Positions 1 to 8,990 of a DNA stretch of 64,000 nt are shown in pieces. Where the stretch lies: positions 6,015,001 through 6,079,000 of the forward strand of contig NC_092579.1 of the NCBI RefSeq assembly GCF_037975245.1. Reading direction: 5' to 3'. Source of the DNA: Apostichopus japonicus (lineage: Eukaryota; Echinodermata; Holothuroidea; Aspidochirotida; Stichopodidae). Within the stretch, counting starts at the first letter, position 1. The number at the start of each line of letters is the position of its first letter. The translations under genes and the position numbers were made by a program. The notes beneath the pieces were generated by a model that was given only the letters and a program-made list of their open reading frames with translations, did no database searches and was not told the DNA's origin.

Positions 1-842
1 CATGGAAGCATTAACGTAATATAACTCCCTGACGACCTTGGACAGCTTAACCGCTGTTCATTCACGGTAGAATTAGCAATAATAACTGTTTGTTCAACAT
101 GCTTTAGCGTTTCCTTGGATAATTTACTATTACCAGATCATCAATATTTTCTTTATTTTGCCTTTGGTTGCTTTTGTAGTATTTCAATGAATTTTCAATA
201 TTTTTTTTAACAGTTTTTTCTTTGAAAGTGTTTTTCTTTACAAATTGAAATTTGGACTGATTTGCTATTAATAAAGAAGAAGCGTTTAAAATCAATAATA
301 TCCCTCGATATATAGCTTAAAATATCGCTTGCCTCGGAGAGAGAAGGTAGGAGGTTTAAAGATAAGTAAAGTTCAAGTTTATTAAATTCCAGTATAAATG
401 CATGAAAGTGCATATTTATTAATAGGATATGAGTAAAGAACAGACCATAAACGAAGACTTTGATTATTATAAAGAGGTTATCGTGAGTCTAACGCTAGAT
501 TAGCAGAGCGACTAATAGCATATCCGAGAAATAAGTTTATAACCACCATCTGATACAGCCTAGGCCTATAGGCTGGATACCTCTCCCTGTACTATGTGCA
601 TTTATAACAATATCAACATGTTAGGCTACCGTTATTAAACCAATAACGCCTAAGCGTAGGATGGGAATTATAGTCGAGCACTGCGACAACATTAAAAGAT
701 ATAGATAAAAGGCCTATAGTTAAGTGAAAAGTCTAAGGCCTTTGACAGCCAAACATGCCCATATACCGTAAGACTTCATTACATTACATGTTCGTATCCG
801 GTGCGTTCGCTATATTGGTGCAAAAAAAAGGTCGGGTCAAGA
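1..842. other. Intergenic or intronic DNA, no gene seen
   Basis: AT-rich unique-looking sequence with stops in every frame at short intervals. The two longest minus-strand frames (60-70 codons) have no signal peptide, no recognisable domain and Lys/Asn/Phe-rich composition as expected of AT-rich noncoding DNA. The palindromic word taggcctata occurs near 560-570 and recurs through the window. Nothing else is supported. Confidence 0.6.
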
Positions 843-1062
843 AAAAATTAAATAAAGTCATCGTTGCAGGACAAAATTTAGAATTAAGAAATCATTACCC
901 GTATATTTTAAGCTAAAGTTAATGTCAAACCCAAATTAAACTAAACATTACAAAAGAAAATAAAAATAAGAAGAAATAGCAGAAAATCTGCCTTTTTTTC
1001 TTTCCTTTTCCCACAAAACACGATAAAACACTTAACCACGTAATCCTTCCATAGTACGAACA
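843..1062 (+). repeat. Dispersed repeat, copy 1 (partner at 2556-2772)
   Basis: This segment and 2556-2772 are diverged direct copies of one sequence. Shared blocks in the same order include gtcatcgttgcaggacaaaa, aattaaactaaacattacaa, an A-rich stretch with 'aagaagaaa', and 'ttccatagtacgaa' at the right end. Small indels separate the blocks. No frame is open across both copies, so they are probably two insertions of an old noncoding element or a local duplication. I do not recognise the family. Confidence 0.75.
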
Positions 1063-2155
1063 CATTAATGATATGGGTCATGATAAGTATATGAGCCGCT
1101 TTTGCGGGTACTCATAAAACGTCGACATAAAGTAATAAAATAGCAACATTCTAGAGTTGAATGATCCTTGTGTGATATCTTCTACAGTGATTACCTCTTA
1201 AAAATTTTAATTATCAATTAATTCTTCTTATTTCGTAAGTACTTTGATTAATTTGCTGTTTTGTAAACATAAAAACTACTATGTACTATAAAAAAGCATC
1301 ACAGGTATAATATGTGACAGTATTTAATCATATATATGACTTGCGAAACATTATCAAGGTTTAATTCATGGTTAGTCTTTAATGTAATGACATGTTTGAT
1401 TAATGTAATAACTCCGTACTAGCTTACCACCCCCCACTCCTCACCCCACCCCACACACACTCACACCAAATCTCCCGCCCCAACTTCCATGCCTGTATGC
1501 ACCTGTACAGTTCTGTAAATATGTCCTCATTGGTAGTGACAGTTTAGTTTTTTTTAATTTATGTTTACTTTCGAAATCTGGCTTATTTTCCATATATTTT
1601 TTAATGTGTCGTTTAGACAACGTGATGTTTGAGAAGAGAAATTAAATTGATCTCAAGCAACATTTTTAAAACAACTCAATAGTAGCTGTAATTTTTGTAA
1701 TTTTTCTTAATTTTGTTAATGTTGGTGACAGCAATGTTTGGTTCTTAACAATTGAAATCTTTCCATCCAGCAAGGTGTGTATATGTGTATACGGTATATG
1801 AATATATAACACACCTGTCACGTATTGTTAAATGCAGCGGTGTTCGACTCCAGGGCCGTAGCCACAGAGGAGGCATCGGGGGCAGGGTTGGCACACAGAA
1901 AATAGAGTTCATTGTGAAGCTTCCATATAAGTTTAAACATTTAAAAATTTAAAAAAACTTGGAGAATTCTCATAATTTTTCATAATCATAATATGTCGTA
2001 ATTCCACTAAACTCTTTAGGGCTAATGATATAACCTATATACAGTACGTATGGTATATACAAAGACATAATTACACGTAATAGACTTCTTCTCGGCGAGG
2101 TAACCGTGGATCCAGGATTGTAGTCATTAAATAAAAAGTGTGTAAAAGTAAGTTG
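1063..2155. other. Noncoding stretch with a possible hAT-like end fragment
   Basis: No credible gene. Around 1851-1885 the sequence 'cagggccgtagccacagagg' followed by a G-rich run resembles the ends of the hAT-like elements seen elsewhere in this window (for example 18095 and 46901), but no partner end was found. A short C-rich run with cca/cac repeats lies at about 1430-1465. Confidence 0.4.
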
Positions 2156-2194
2156 GCCTGACGTTTCGATCCTAGCAGGATCTTCTTCAAAGGC
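2156..2194 (-). ncRNA. Hammerhead-ribozyme-like motif, type I, probably from a Penelope-like element
   Basis: Read on the minus strand, the pieces appear in hammerhead order. Stem I 5' side is GCCT (2194-2191). The core box TTGAAGA (2190-2184) corresponds to CUGANGA with the first C changed to T. One unpaired A follows. Stem II is GATCCT / AGGATC closed by loop GCT (2182-2168). Then GAAACGTC (2167-2160) carries the GAA box, a self-complementary ACGT for a minimal stem III, and C at the expected cleavage position. Stem I 3' side is AGGC (2159-2156) and pairs perfectly with GCCT. Hammerheads with very short stem III are known from Penelope-like retroelements. The changed first core base and extra A suggest this copy is weak or inactive. 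No reverse transcriptase is visible nearby. Confidence 0.5.
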
Positions 2195-2555
2195 TAAATT
2201 AAAATAAAATTAGATGAAAAGAATACTAAATTGCAACTAAAATAATCAAGGAATGTAAGGGTCGTTGAACATGAGTGAGCAAGCTGCTGGTACTTCTAAA
2301 AAAATCCTGACTCGTTTGCTTTCTGTTTTAGTCTTTTCATATCTATAAGATAAATTTGTGGGAAAATTATTTTGAGGTTATGCGTTAACTCTAATATTCT
2401 GTGTATAAGGCTAATATCGTGGAAATACTCTTTATGGCATGACAAACTCTTTTGATCTATGTTTGTGATTTTGCCTTTGTTTGTTAACAATTTCATTGGG
2501 AAGGCGATGTATTGTTCTCTCTATAAAATTGCAGCCAAGAAAGAAGAAAAAAATA

Positions 2556-2772
2556 ATCAAGTCATCGTTGCAGGACAAAATTACATTAAGAATCATTATC
2601 CTTATATTTTAATCTAAAAGTTAATGCTAAACCAAAAATTAAACTAAACATTACAAAAGAAAAGAAAAAATAAGAAGAAAAATTAGAATATCGGCCTGTT
2701 TTCTTTTAGTTTGGCTTGTTCTACAGAACAACAATAAAACTCTAAACTACGTACCCCGTTCCATAGTACGAA
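2556..2772 (+). repeat. Dispersed repeat, copy 2 (partner at 843-1062)
   Basis: Same block order as the copy at 843-1062: the 'gtcatcgttgcagg' start, the central 'ttaaactaaacattacaaaa' word, and the 'ttccatagtacgaa' end. The two copies differ by many substitutions and short indels, so the duplication is not recent. The interval between copies holds the hammerhead-like motif, so both may belong to one degraded composite element; this is inference. Confidence 0.75.
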
Positions 2773-4070
2773 AGTTATAATAATTATAAACCCAAAACGA
2801 ATAGCACTGTAGAGCATTGATTACTGAAGCAACGTCACGAAAAAAAGAAGTAAAAAATCGCGAGAAAGCCTTCTTAAGATAAGCCATGCATCTCTCTCTA
2901 CCATACCTCCTGACTATAACTAAATCTGGATCTCCAATCCGCAGGTCCCTGCAGTAGCGTGATGTTATTTACATCTCAGACGCAATCAGCTAGAAAATTA
3001 ACTCTTTTCTTACTCTTTCTATTTTAAAGTTTTCCCCTTACCGGCTGGGTCAGTTCCCTTTTGTCCTTTGGGTCCACTTGAACCCATTTTAATTCTGTTT
3101 TAATCGATTTTAATAGAATTAGTGCATAATGATTGTACCATGGACAGATAACCGACTGCCTCACTCCAACATAATATAACGTAATATATAACGTAATATA
3201 TAAAGTTCAACTTTCTTTACAGTTTTAAGTCGGTCGTTCTTTTTTGATCTTTTTCTTATTGTGGCTTTTTTATTCTTTTTCTCCTTTTTTTTGGGGGGGG
3301 GGGGGTAAAATTGAATTGATTGAAGAAAATTTTTTGGTCAATCACCCTTCATGATTTTTGCTTTTGTTTCGTAATATCATCCACTTACATATACCGAATA
3401 GAACAGTTCAATACTAAATGAATATGAAGGCGTCTTTTATCTGTATAACGTATAGACATTTAAAGAACTTGGCGCGGCAGTGATTAAATCGTGCGTGGAG
3501 TCCGGCATACACAAAATTATTTTACAATTGTTAACGAAAATGAGAATATGTTATCACTTCTAGCCTGATCAATACATACACAAAATTGACTAAATAAAAA
3601 CAAAATTTATAACTATTTTCACAAGCACGTTCGAAGTTTCAAGTAACCTTATACGTCATAAAAAAAAACAATTGTTTGCAATAAATTACAAAACTGGTCA
3701 CGATATAGCCATATGCTAACTTGCTACTACTTACTTTGTTAAAATGTAATCTTCTTCTTTTTTTGGGGGGGGGGGGAGATTAAAGCTTGTTTTATTTTCA
3801 GCAAAACATCCGTTCTATCTTAGTTCTTGGAAGGTTAATTGTGCCCTTTCAGCAAAAAGCCAGAAAGAGTTCATTCTGGTCAAGTATAGCAGTGAAACCG
3901 TCTATAGTGGCATTCCAGATCAAATTACAATGAACTACACAAAGCAGAGAGATAAAGACAGAGATATATAGAATATGCCTCGGGAGGAGAAGAACCGTCA
4001 GACCCTCTTAACTTTGTGCAATAATGTATGTATCTAATTGTATATTAGATCTGTTTTTACCTCCATGATT
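2773..4070. other. Noncoding stretch with T-run/G-run junctions
   Basis: No gene seen. Two T-run to G-run junctions occur (3287-3305 and 3757-3777). The first is followed by 'attgattgaagaaaat', a word that recurs after similar junctions near 26070 and 63045. A short tandem of 'taacgtaatata' lies at about 3174-3200. Confidence 0.55.
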
Positions 4071-4293
4071 AGATCCTCCTGCAAGCAGGAACTCGCAAAA
4101 AAGCCATCATTGGCTTATCAAAGCAGCAAGCTGACCGAAGTCAGTCACTTAGATTCATATTTAACGTCCATGATTATGAATTGTCAGTTATCAACAACTC
4201 TGTAACTGGACGACAAACATTAATCTTGGAGTGACTCGAACTCGGGACCTTATGATTGGAAGTCACCGGCGTTAACCACTGAGCTAACACTCC
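4071..4293 (-). mobile_element. tRNA-derived SINE, family A, copy 1
   Basis: On the minus strand the element starts at 4293 with a tRNA-like head (4293-4228). Acceptor-like ends ggagtg/cactcc pair. A box A-like 'ttagctcagtggttaacg' and a box B-like 'gagttcgagtc' are in the correct order and spacing for an internal pol III promoter. The body continues to about 4071 and contains small hairpins 'ctgacttcggtcag' and 'cctgcttgcagg'. A second full copy lies at 17332-17569 and a headless copy at 36719-36850. The anticodon arm is degenerate, so this is a SINE and not a working tRNA gene. No ORF; it would need a LINE reverse transcriptase in trans. Confidence 0.85.
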
Positions 4294-4865
4294 TTGTGTT
4301 ATAATAATAATAACAAGTAAACAGTAACTGTGTGTACTCTCAATTCCACAGAATAGGAACTCACTTTCTTGAGAATATCCAGCATGATGACTGTTCCAAG
4401 AAAGTGATTTATTTTTACTATCATTAAATGAGTGACTTTTATGTCAATTTATAACTCTAATGAATAGTAAGTGTTGTTTTCATCACGATAGAAGACATTT
4501 ATTTTACTACACATAAAATCCCAAAATCCAGTCTGAAGAAAAGGTTCGAAAGAAAGTTATCATTCTTATGATCCATTTTCACTCTTAGATTTTAGATATT
4601 CTTGCTGCTTGGGATTAAGAGCGTACAGTGTGAAATTTTATCATGCTTGTGTCATCCAGTTAAAAAAATTAATCGTTTCTATATTAATGTTGATATTTTC
4701 TGTTGTTTAGAATGCTTAAACTGCATATACCACTTATGTGTGTATATAAGGCTAGAAGGCTTACGAAAATATAAACAGCAAAAAAACGAACCAGACAAGA
4801 CGCGTGGCTCTATCTCGCTTGTGTCAACTCCCCAAATATTTCCCACCTGTTTTTCTCTCCAGGGA

Positions 4866-5085
4866 ACAGAAACAGAAGCGGGGTCCATCTTTATAAGGAG
4901 GAGGAGGAGGAGGAGGAGGAGGAGGAGGAGGAGGAGGAGGAGGAGGAGGAGGAGGAGGAGGAGGAGGAGGAGGAGGAGGAGGAGGAGGAGGAGGAGGAGG
5001 AGGAGGAGGAGGAGGAGGGGTGTAGCTCTGAGGTCTCTGAAGATGATTCCCCATGTAGAGGTGTCTTGTAGAATCCTCGCTCAGA
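4866..5085. repeat. Dispersed repeat family X, copy 1, containing (GGA)n
   Basis: The flanks of the (GGA)n tract match, with many changes, the sequence at 45561-45625. Shared words in order are a 'gatcca..tt..ta.aagg' start, 'gtgtagc.ct.aggtc.ctga', and 'gattccc.atg.ag.g'. The microsatellite therefore appears to sit inside an older dispersed repeat in place of its G-rich stretch. The family and its mobility are unknown to me. Confidence 0.4.
4897..5018 (+). repeat. (GGA)n microsatellite, about 40 units
   Basis: An uninterrupted trinucleotide array of about 120 bp. Because 3 divides the reading frame it stays open in all frames and produces poly-Arg on plus and poly-Pro or poly-Ser on minus; those frames (for example 4602-5108 plus) have no other coding character and are not called. 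Pure polypurine GGA arrays can fold into G-quadruplex or triplex structures and are prone to length change. Confidence 0.97.
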
Positions 5086-5108
5086 AAAACAACAGAGTAA
5101 AAGTATAA

Positions 5109-6545
5109 ACGTCATCTGAAGCATGCTTATACATATTTAGACTATTCATTTTTAAATGCATACAAAAGAAGAAATAAGTCTAAACGCAAGGTTGCGGTAA
5201 TGAATACTTTTGGATTTTAATGTGAAGTTGAAGAAAGCAAATTGAATTGTGGAATGGAAGGGTGGGGGATGTAGAGGGAGTACTTTGAAGAAACTTCACC
5301 AAAGATAGAGCATGGGCACGAAAAAAACAAAAAAAAACAACTTGATTTACTCTCAACTCCAGGCCACTTACATCGATACTGAACAGCCAAGGGAATAGCC
5401 TATAGGTACTTCACATGATCTAAGTGAAATGTTATAGCGAACGAGGCTGATAAAGAAGCGGGAGGGGATTGGGGTGGGTGGGGTGAGTGTGAGGGTGGTC
5501 AACCTACTCTGAATACGCGCCTTACGATATGGATTTGAAAGTTAAAAGAAGAGCTTTACTTCAGGTTTACGTAGTTAGGTCAAATAGGGCAAGGCTTTAA
5601 GTAAGAAGCAATATACTTTATGAGATCCCACACACACACATCCCGAAGTGGCTGCATTTTGTTGTTGTTACGGTAAACATCAACAATTTTCAAGATGGGT
5701 GAAATGAATGTATTTATATCACACTGACATGTGCGCCCCCTCCCCCTCCCGCCCCTTTCTCGTTTGAGAACTAAACGCACGTTTGATAAGACACACTAAA
5801 TTAACTACAATATTTGCTTCTTTTGAACGTATTATTCACTTCTCCGGACACTCTCTTTAATGTGTCTCGTCAGGCAGAAATTGTATGGTCACTTTGCTCT
5901 AGGTTTTTTAAGGGTCTCATTAAATATTGACTTTGCAATTTACAGAGTGCATATAAATAATAAGTAAGTCCGCTTAATGCCTCCGATATATCGGTAATAG
6001 CTTCGTAGCTACTTTATGTCATAAAATTATACGATTCGCTGTAATTTCTTCAAAGCGATTAACGTTTTCCACGTATATGCAAATAACGCTGTTTTGTAGC
6101 GTGTGAACTATAGTGTACTGTTTAGACGTGTTAAAGGTATAATAATAAAATATGCGGGCGACAATTTGTTTACCCAAACTGACATGTATCTTAGTAAGGC
6201 GTCTCTAACACCTCCCTCATGTTGGCGCAAAAGTTAAGTATTTTTGCGTGAGTTATAACGAAGCTTTATTGACTTAAAAAAACGTTTCTAATGTTTTGCC
6301 TGTCATGTCGTATGCTAGTTTCTTTATTGTTCTTTTTGTAGCTTACTATTAATGTGATGTTCATACCTGTCGGTTGTTGTTGGTTTCCTTGCGTTAGTCG
6401 AATTTAGTGATAACCAGTATTAATTAAGAAATTAATCACGCGTGTAGTGTACATATATACTACTGTGGAAGGGCGGAGGGTTTGATTCAGGAATAATGTA
6501 CCGTATACGGAACACAGTGTATCCTGATCATTGTGATATCACCGG
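5109..6545. other. Noncoding stretch, no gene seen
   Basis: AT-rich sequence with only short frames. A G-rich patch with gggtggg and ggtgag words is at about 5460-5500 and a C-rich run 'ccccctccccctcccgcccc' at about 5737-5757. Neither forms a recognisable element with paired ends. Confidence 0.5.
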
Positions 6546-6620
6546 ATATAATATATGGATAATATATATATTATCAATATATATATATATATGTATATAT
6601 ATATAAATAAATGAAAATGG

Positions 6621-6668
<48 letters not shown>
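6546..6668. repeat. (TA)n-rich microsatellite
   Basis: Imperfect then nearly pure TA dinucleotides, abutting the left arm of the fold-back element at 6669. The terminal bases of that element seen in other copies (at 35238 and 42411) are missing here, so the (TA)n has replaced or expanded over the element end. Confidence 0.95.
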
Positions 6669-6672
<4 letters not shown>

Positions 6673-7180
6673 AATGATTTTCGAGTTGGTTAGCATCATG
6701 TTTGATCTCTAGAGTAAGGCAAATATGTCACCAAAAACAGAGCTAGTATTGTTCGATACAGGTGACAAACGCCTACAGTGGAATTACGATCTACCTTACC
6801 GGTTTCGAACCTCTGGACATACAATCAGCGTCCATAGCCTAGTGGTTAGGGTGTCCGCGTACATAGCGGGAGGCCCGTGGTTCGAATCCCGGCGGAGGCT
6901 GAAAGTTTTTTCACTGTTCTTGATTTTCCAACTCATTACGATTTTCATTTATATATATATATACATATATATACCGGGACCCGACCTCCGGGCCTCCAGT
7001 TTTACATACGGACACCCAACCAACTAGCCCGCTTGGACGTTGATTGCAAGTCCGTAGGTTCCAAACCAGCAAAGAAGGTGGTCATATTTTGCCTTACTCT
7101 AGAGATCAAACACGACCTTAACCAACTCGAAATCATTTGTGAATCCTAATTCCGGATCTCGAAATCGTCACTTTGAACAC
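6669..7180 (+). mobile_element. Fold-back element with tRNA-like arm, copy 1
   Basis: The left arm runs from 'caaatgattttcgagttggt' through a tRNA-like segment (about 6827-6900; box A-like 'tagcctagtggttaggg', box B-like 'ggttcgaatcc') to a (TA)n loop at about 6948-6973. The right arm, 6974-7180, is a diverged reverse complement of the left: 'gccttactctagagatcaaa', 'accaactcgaaatcatttgt' and 'ccggatctcgaaat' mirror left-arm or terminal sequence of other copies. The whole is thus a long palindrome. The right-arm tRNA-like part has lost its box B. Two overlapping open frames across the left arm (90-100 codons) are also open in other copies only because the sequence is shared, and they look like no known protein. 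Confidence 0.8.
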
Positions 7181-8564
7181 AACTCTGCTACATGAAATAG
7201 AAATGAAAGAACTAAGGCAATATGAATATGTATATTTGAAACGGCAATGTGTACTCAAATTTGCGTTTCATGCCGTTATGATGACGGCTAGTTATAAAAA
7301 TACGTTCGCAGTTTCAATTATTTCAGTGTAGCTTGTCTTGAAATGTTAATAGTGGTCACCTCAATCTTGAAGCCGAATTATACATCAAATCATTGTGCGT
7401 GCATGTGATAAAAGTAAAAAAAGGTCTCGCAACCCAAAAGACCATTTTGGTCATTCCTCTGTGGTTATTAGTCTGCTACAAACTAAAACCTTTTATAGAT
7501 CTTCTCGCTTCATTTACTGTCTCATTCCGCATCGGTTACCATACAAAGGTCGAAATTTTATTTCTTTTATTTGATTTAAGCAAAGCATTATATTTGATAG
7601 AAAGCCGTGTTCTTAATTAGAATGATTGCCTTTTTGAACTATACGAGAAGATGTATCAACGCGGAAAAAAAATGACTGCATAATCTGCATGTTCAACCAT
7701 TTGCTGTGAAAAAGGTACGATTTTATCATTTCCCTTTTTTCTCCTTCTTCAGTGTTTGTTGTCTTACATTGAAACCTGAACGGCTTTGTATTGCCTCTTT
7801 CAATACATAAGCCTACATAGCAATAGAGCCGGCCACATATTGCCCCACTGAACGCGATCCAACTCAAATCGACTGTTTTAACGTGGATAGTCGAACAGTG
7901 CGCGTGTGAAAGATTTAGCCCGCTTTTAAGTATACCCGTCGGGTTCAGATGGGGGAAACGACTAGCAGTCGACAGTGTGAGGTGGTTAGCGAATAAAACT
8001 GCACAGATTTGATAAATGTAGCCGACCACAGGGGAATAATATTTGCACGTGACGCGCACCAGTCGTTAACAGAAAACATGCCTATAGTGTGCGTCCATCT
8101 GTCTTTCACTATGGTCGAGGGGTCCGACTAATGGGTTTTGACGACTATCGAATTCTAGGCCATGGTAGTCGAGTTGAGTCGGTTCATATAACGTTGCAGT
8201 ATAGTGAGCGGCCGGCTTTAATGTAGGTTGGTGGGTTTCGAAACTAAATTATTCCGATGTTAGAAAGTAAAAACGGACGGTTGTTAAATTAATCTGATCA
8301 TGGCTAAAGAGCGATTATGGAATGAACGACTCTTAATTACAAAGCTATACTTTTTTAAAGTCCTTTTCTCAAAACATTCGGCATGTTGGTGGGATAGCGT
8401 AGGGTTTATACAGGTTGCACAACGTACCAACATGATTGGGTGTTCAAAATGCATAGACCTTTTATAATTAATTTCCTTTGATAGGTGTTTAGTTTACCTG
8501 TGAAAGAGATGCTGCTATTATCAAAACATACGACACTATCAGTAGCGTGTGCAAATGGGGTAGC
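7181..8564. other. Noncoding stretch with unrecognised frames
   Basis: A minus-strand frame of 148 codons (8059-7613) is the longest non-repeat frame in this part. It lacks a signal peptide, domain motif or splice context that I can recognise, and its Cys and His positions show no zinc-finger spacing. A plus-strand frame at 7393-7620 ends in residues FDLSKALYLIESRVL, faintly like the FLDLSKAFD region of non-LTR reverse transcriptases; see findings. Neither is called as a gene. Confidence 0.35.
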
Positions 8565-8990
8565 GTGGGGGACGGGGTGGGGGAGGGGATTTGGTCCCGC
8601 TTCCATCATCAGTAAGGGAAAACATTCAATGGCAGATTTCTAAATTCAGTTGGGGAAGAATTAGACCATTCCTCCGGTCCCAGGACAAGAGGTATGGGGC
8701 TTTATCCCCCTCCCCCTCCCCACCCCATCCCCCACCTTCAACATAACTCATACAACATGTCGTTTTCACCTAATATATTCTCTTATTATGCTTTGGAATG
8801 CACCATTTGACACCAAAGCCTTCATTTTTCTACGGGTGCATGTGAATGATTCCAACCCTCAGCATTTGAGTCAGCTTTTATCCCAGGGCTGCTTCTCTAC
8901 TTTATAAAATCCTGAATCAGCCTCTGTGAAATTTATAAATTGGTTCCACCCCTGAAATCCAGCACACGCCATGGACTCGGCCCTTTAATA
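8565..8990. repeat. Dispersed repeat family X, copy 2 (diverged)
   Basis: Contains 'cagttggggaagaattagac' followed by a 'cattcctccggtcc' block, matching 'cagtcggggaagaattaaat' plus 'cactcctctaggcc' at 22042-22081, and the complement of the same block near 45668-45700. The G-rich run at 8568-8590 and the C-rich run at 8706-8735 flank it as in the 22.0 kb copy. Boundaries are approximate. Confidence 0.5.

Noticed and set aside
4602-5108. 168-codon plus frame with a poly-Arg tract
   Set aside because: Its length depends on the (GGA)n array, which keeps every frame open. The non-repeat parts show no domain, and dispersed-repeat flanks match elsewhere.
7613-8059. 148-codon minus frame
   Set aside because: No signal peptide, recognised motif or splice context, and no support from codon bias that I can judge. 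A protein-profile search would decide it.
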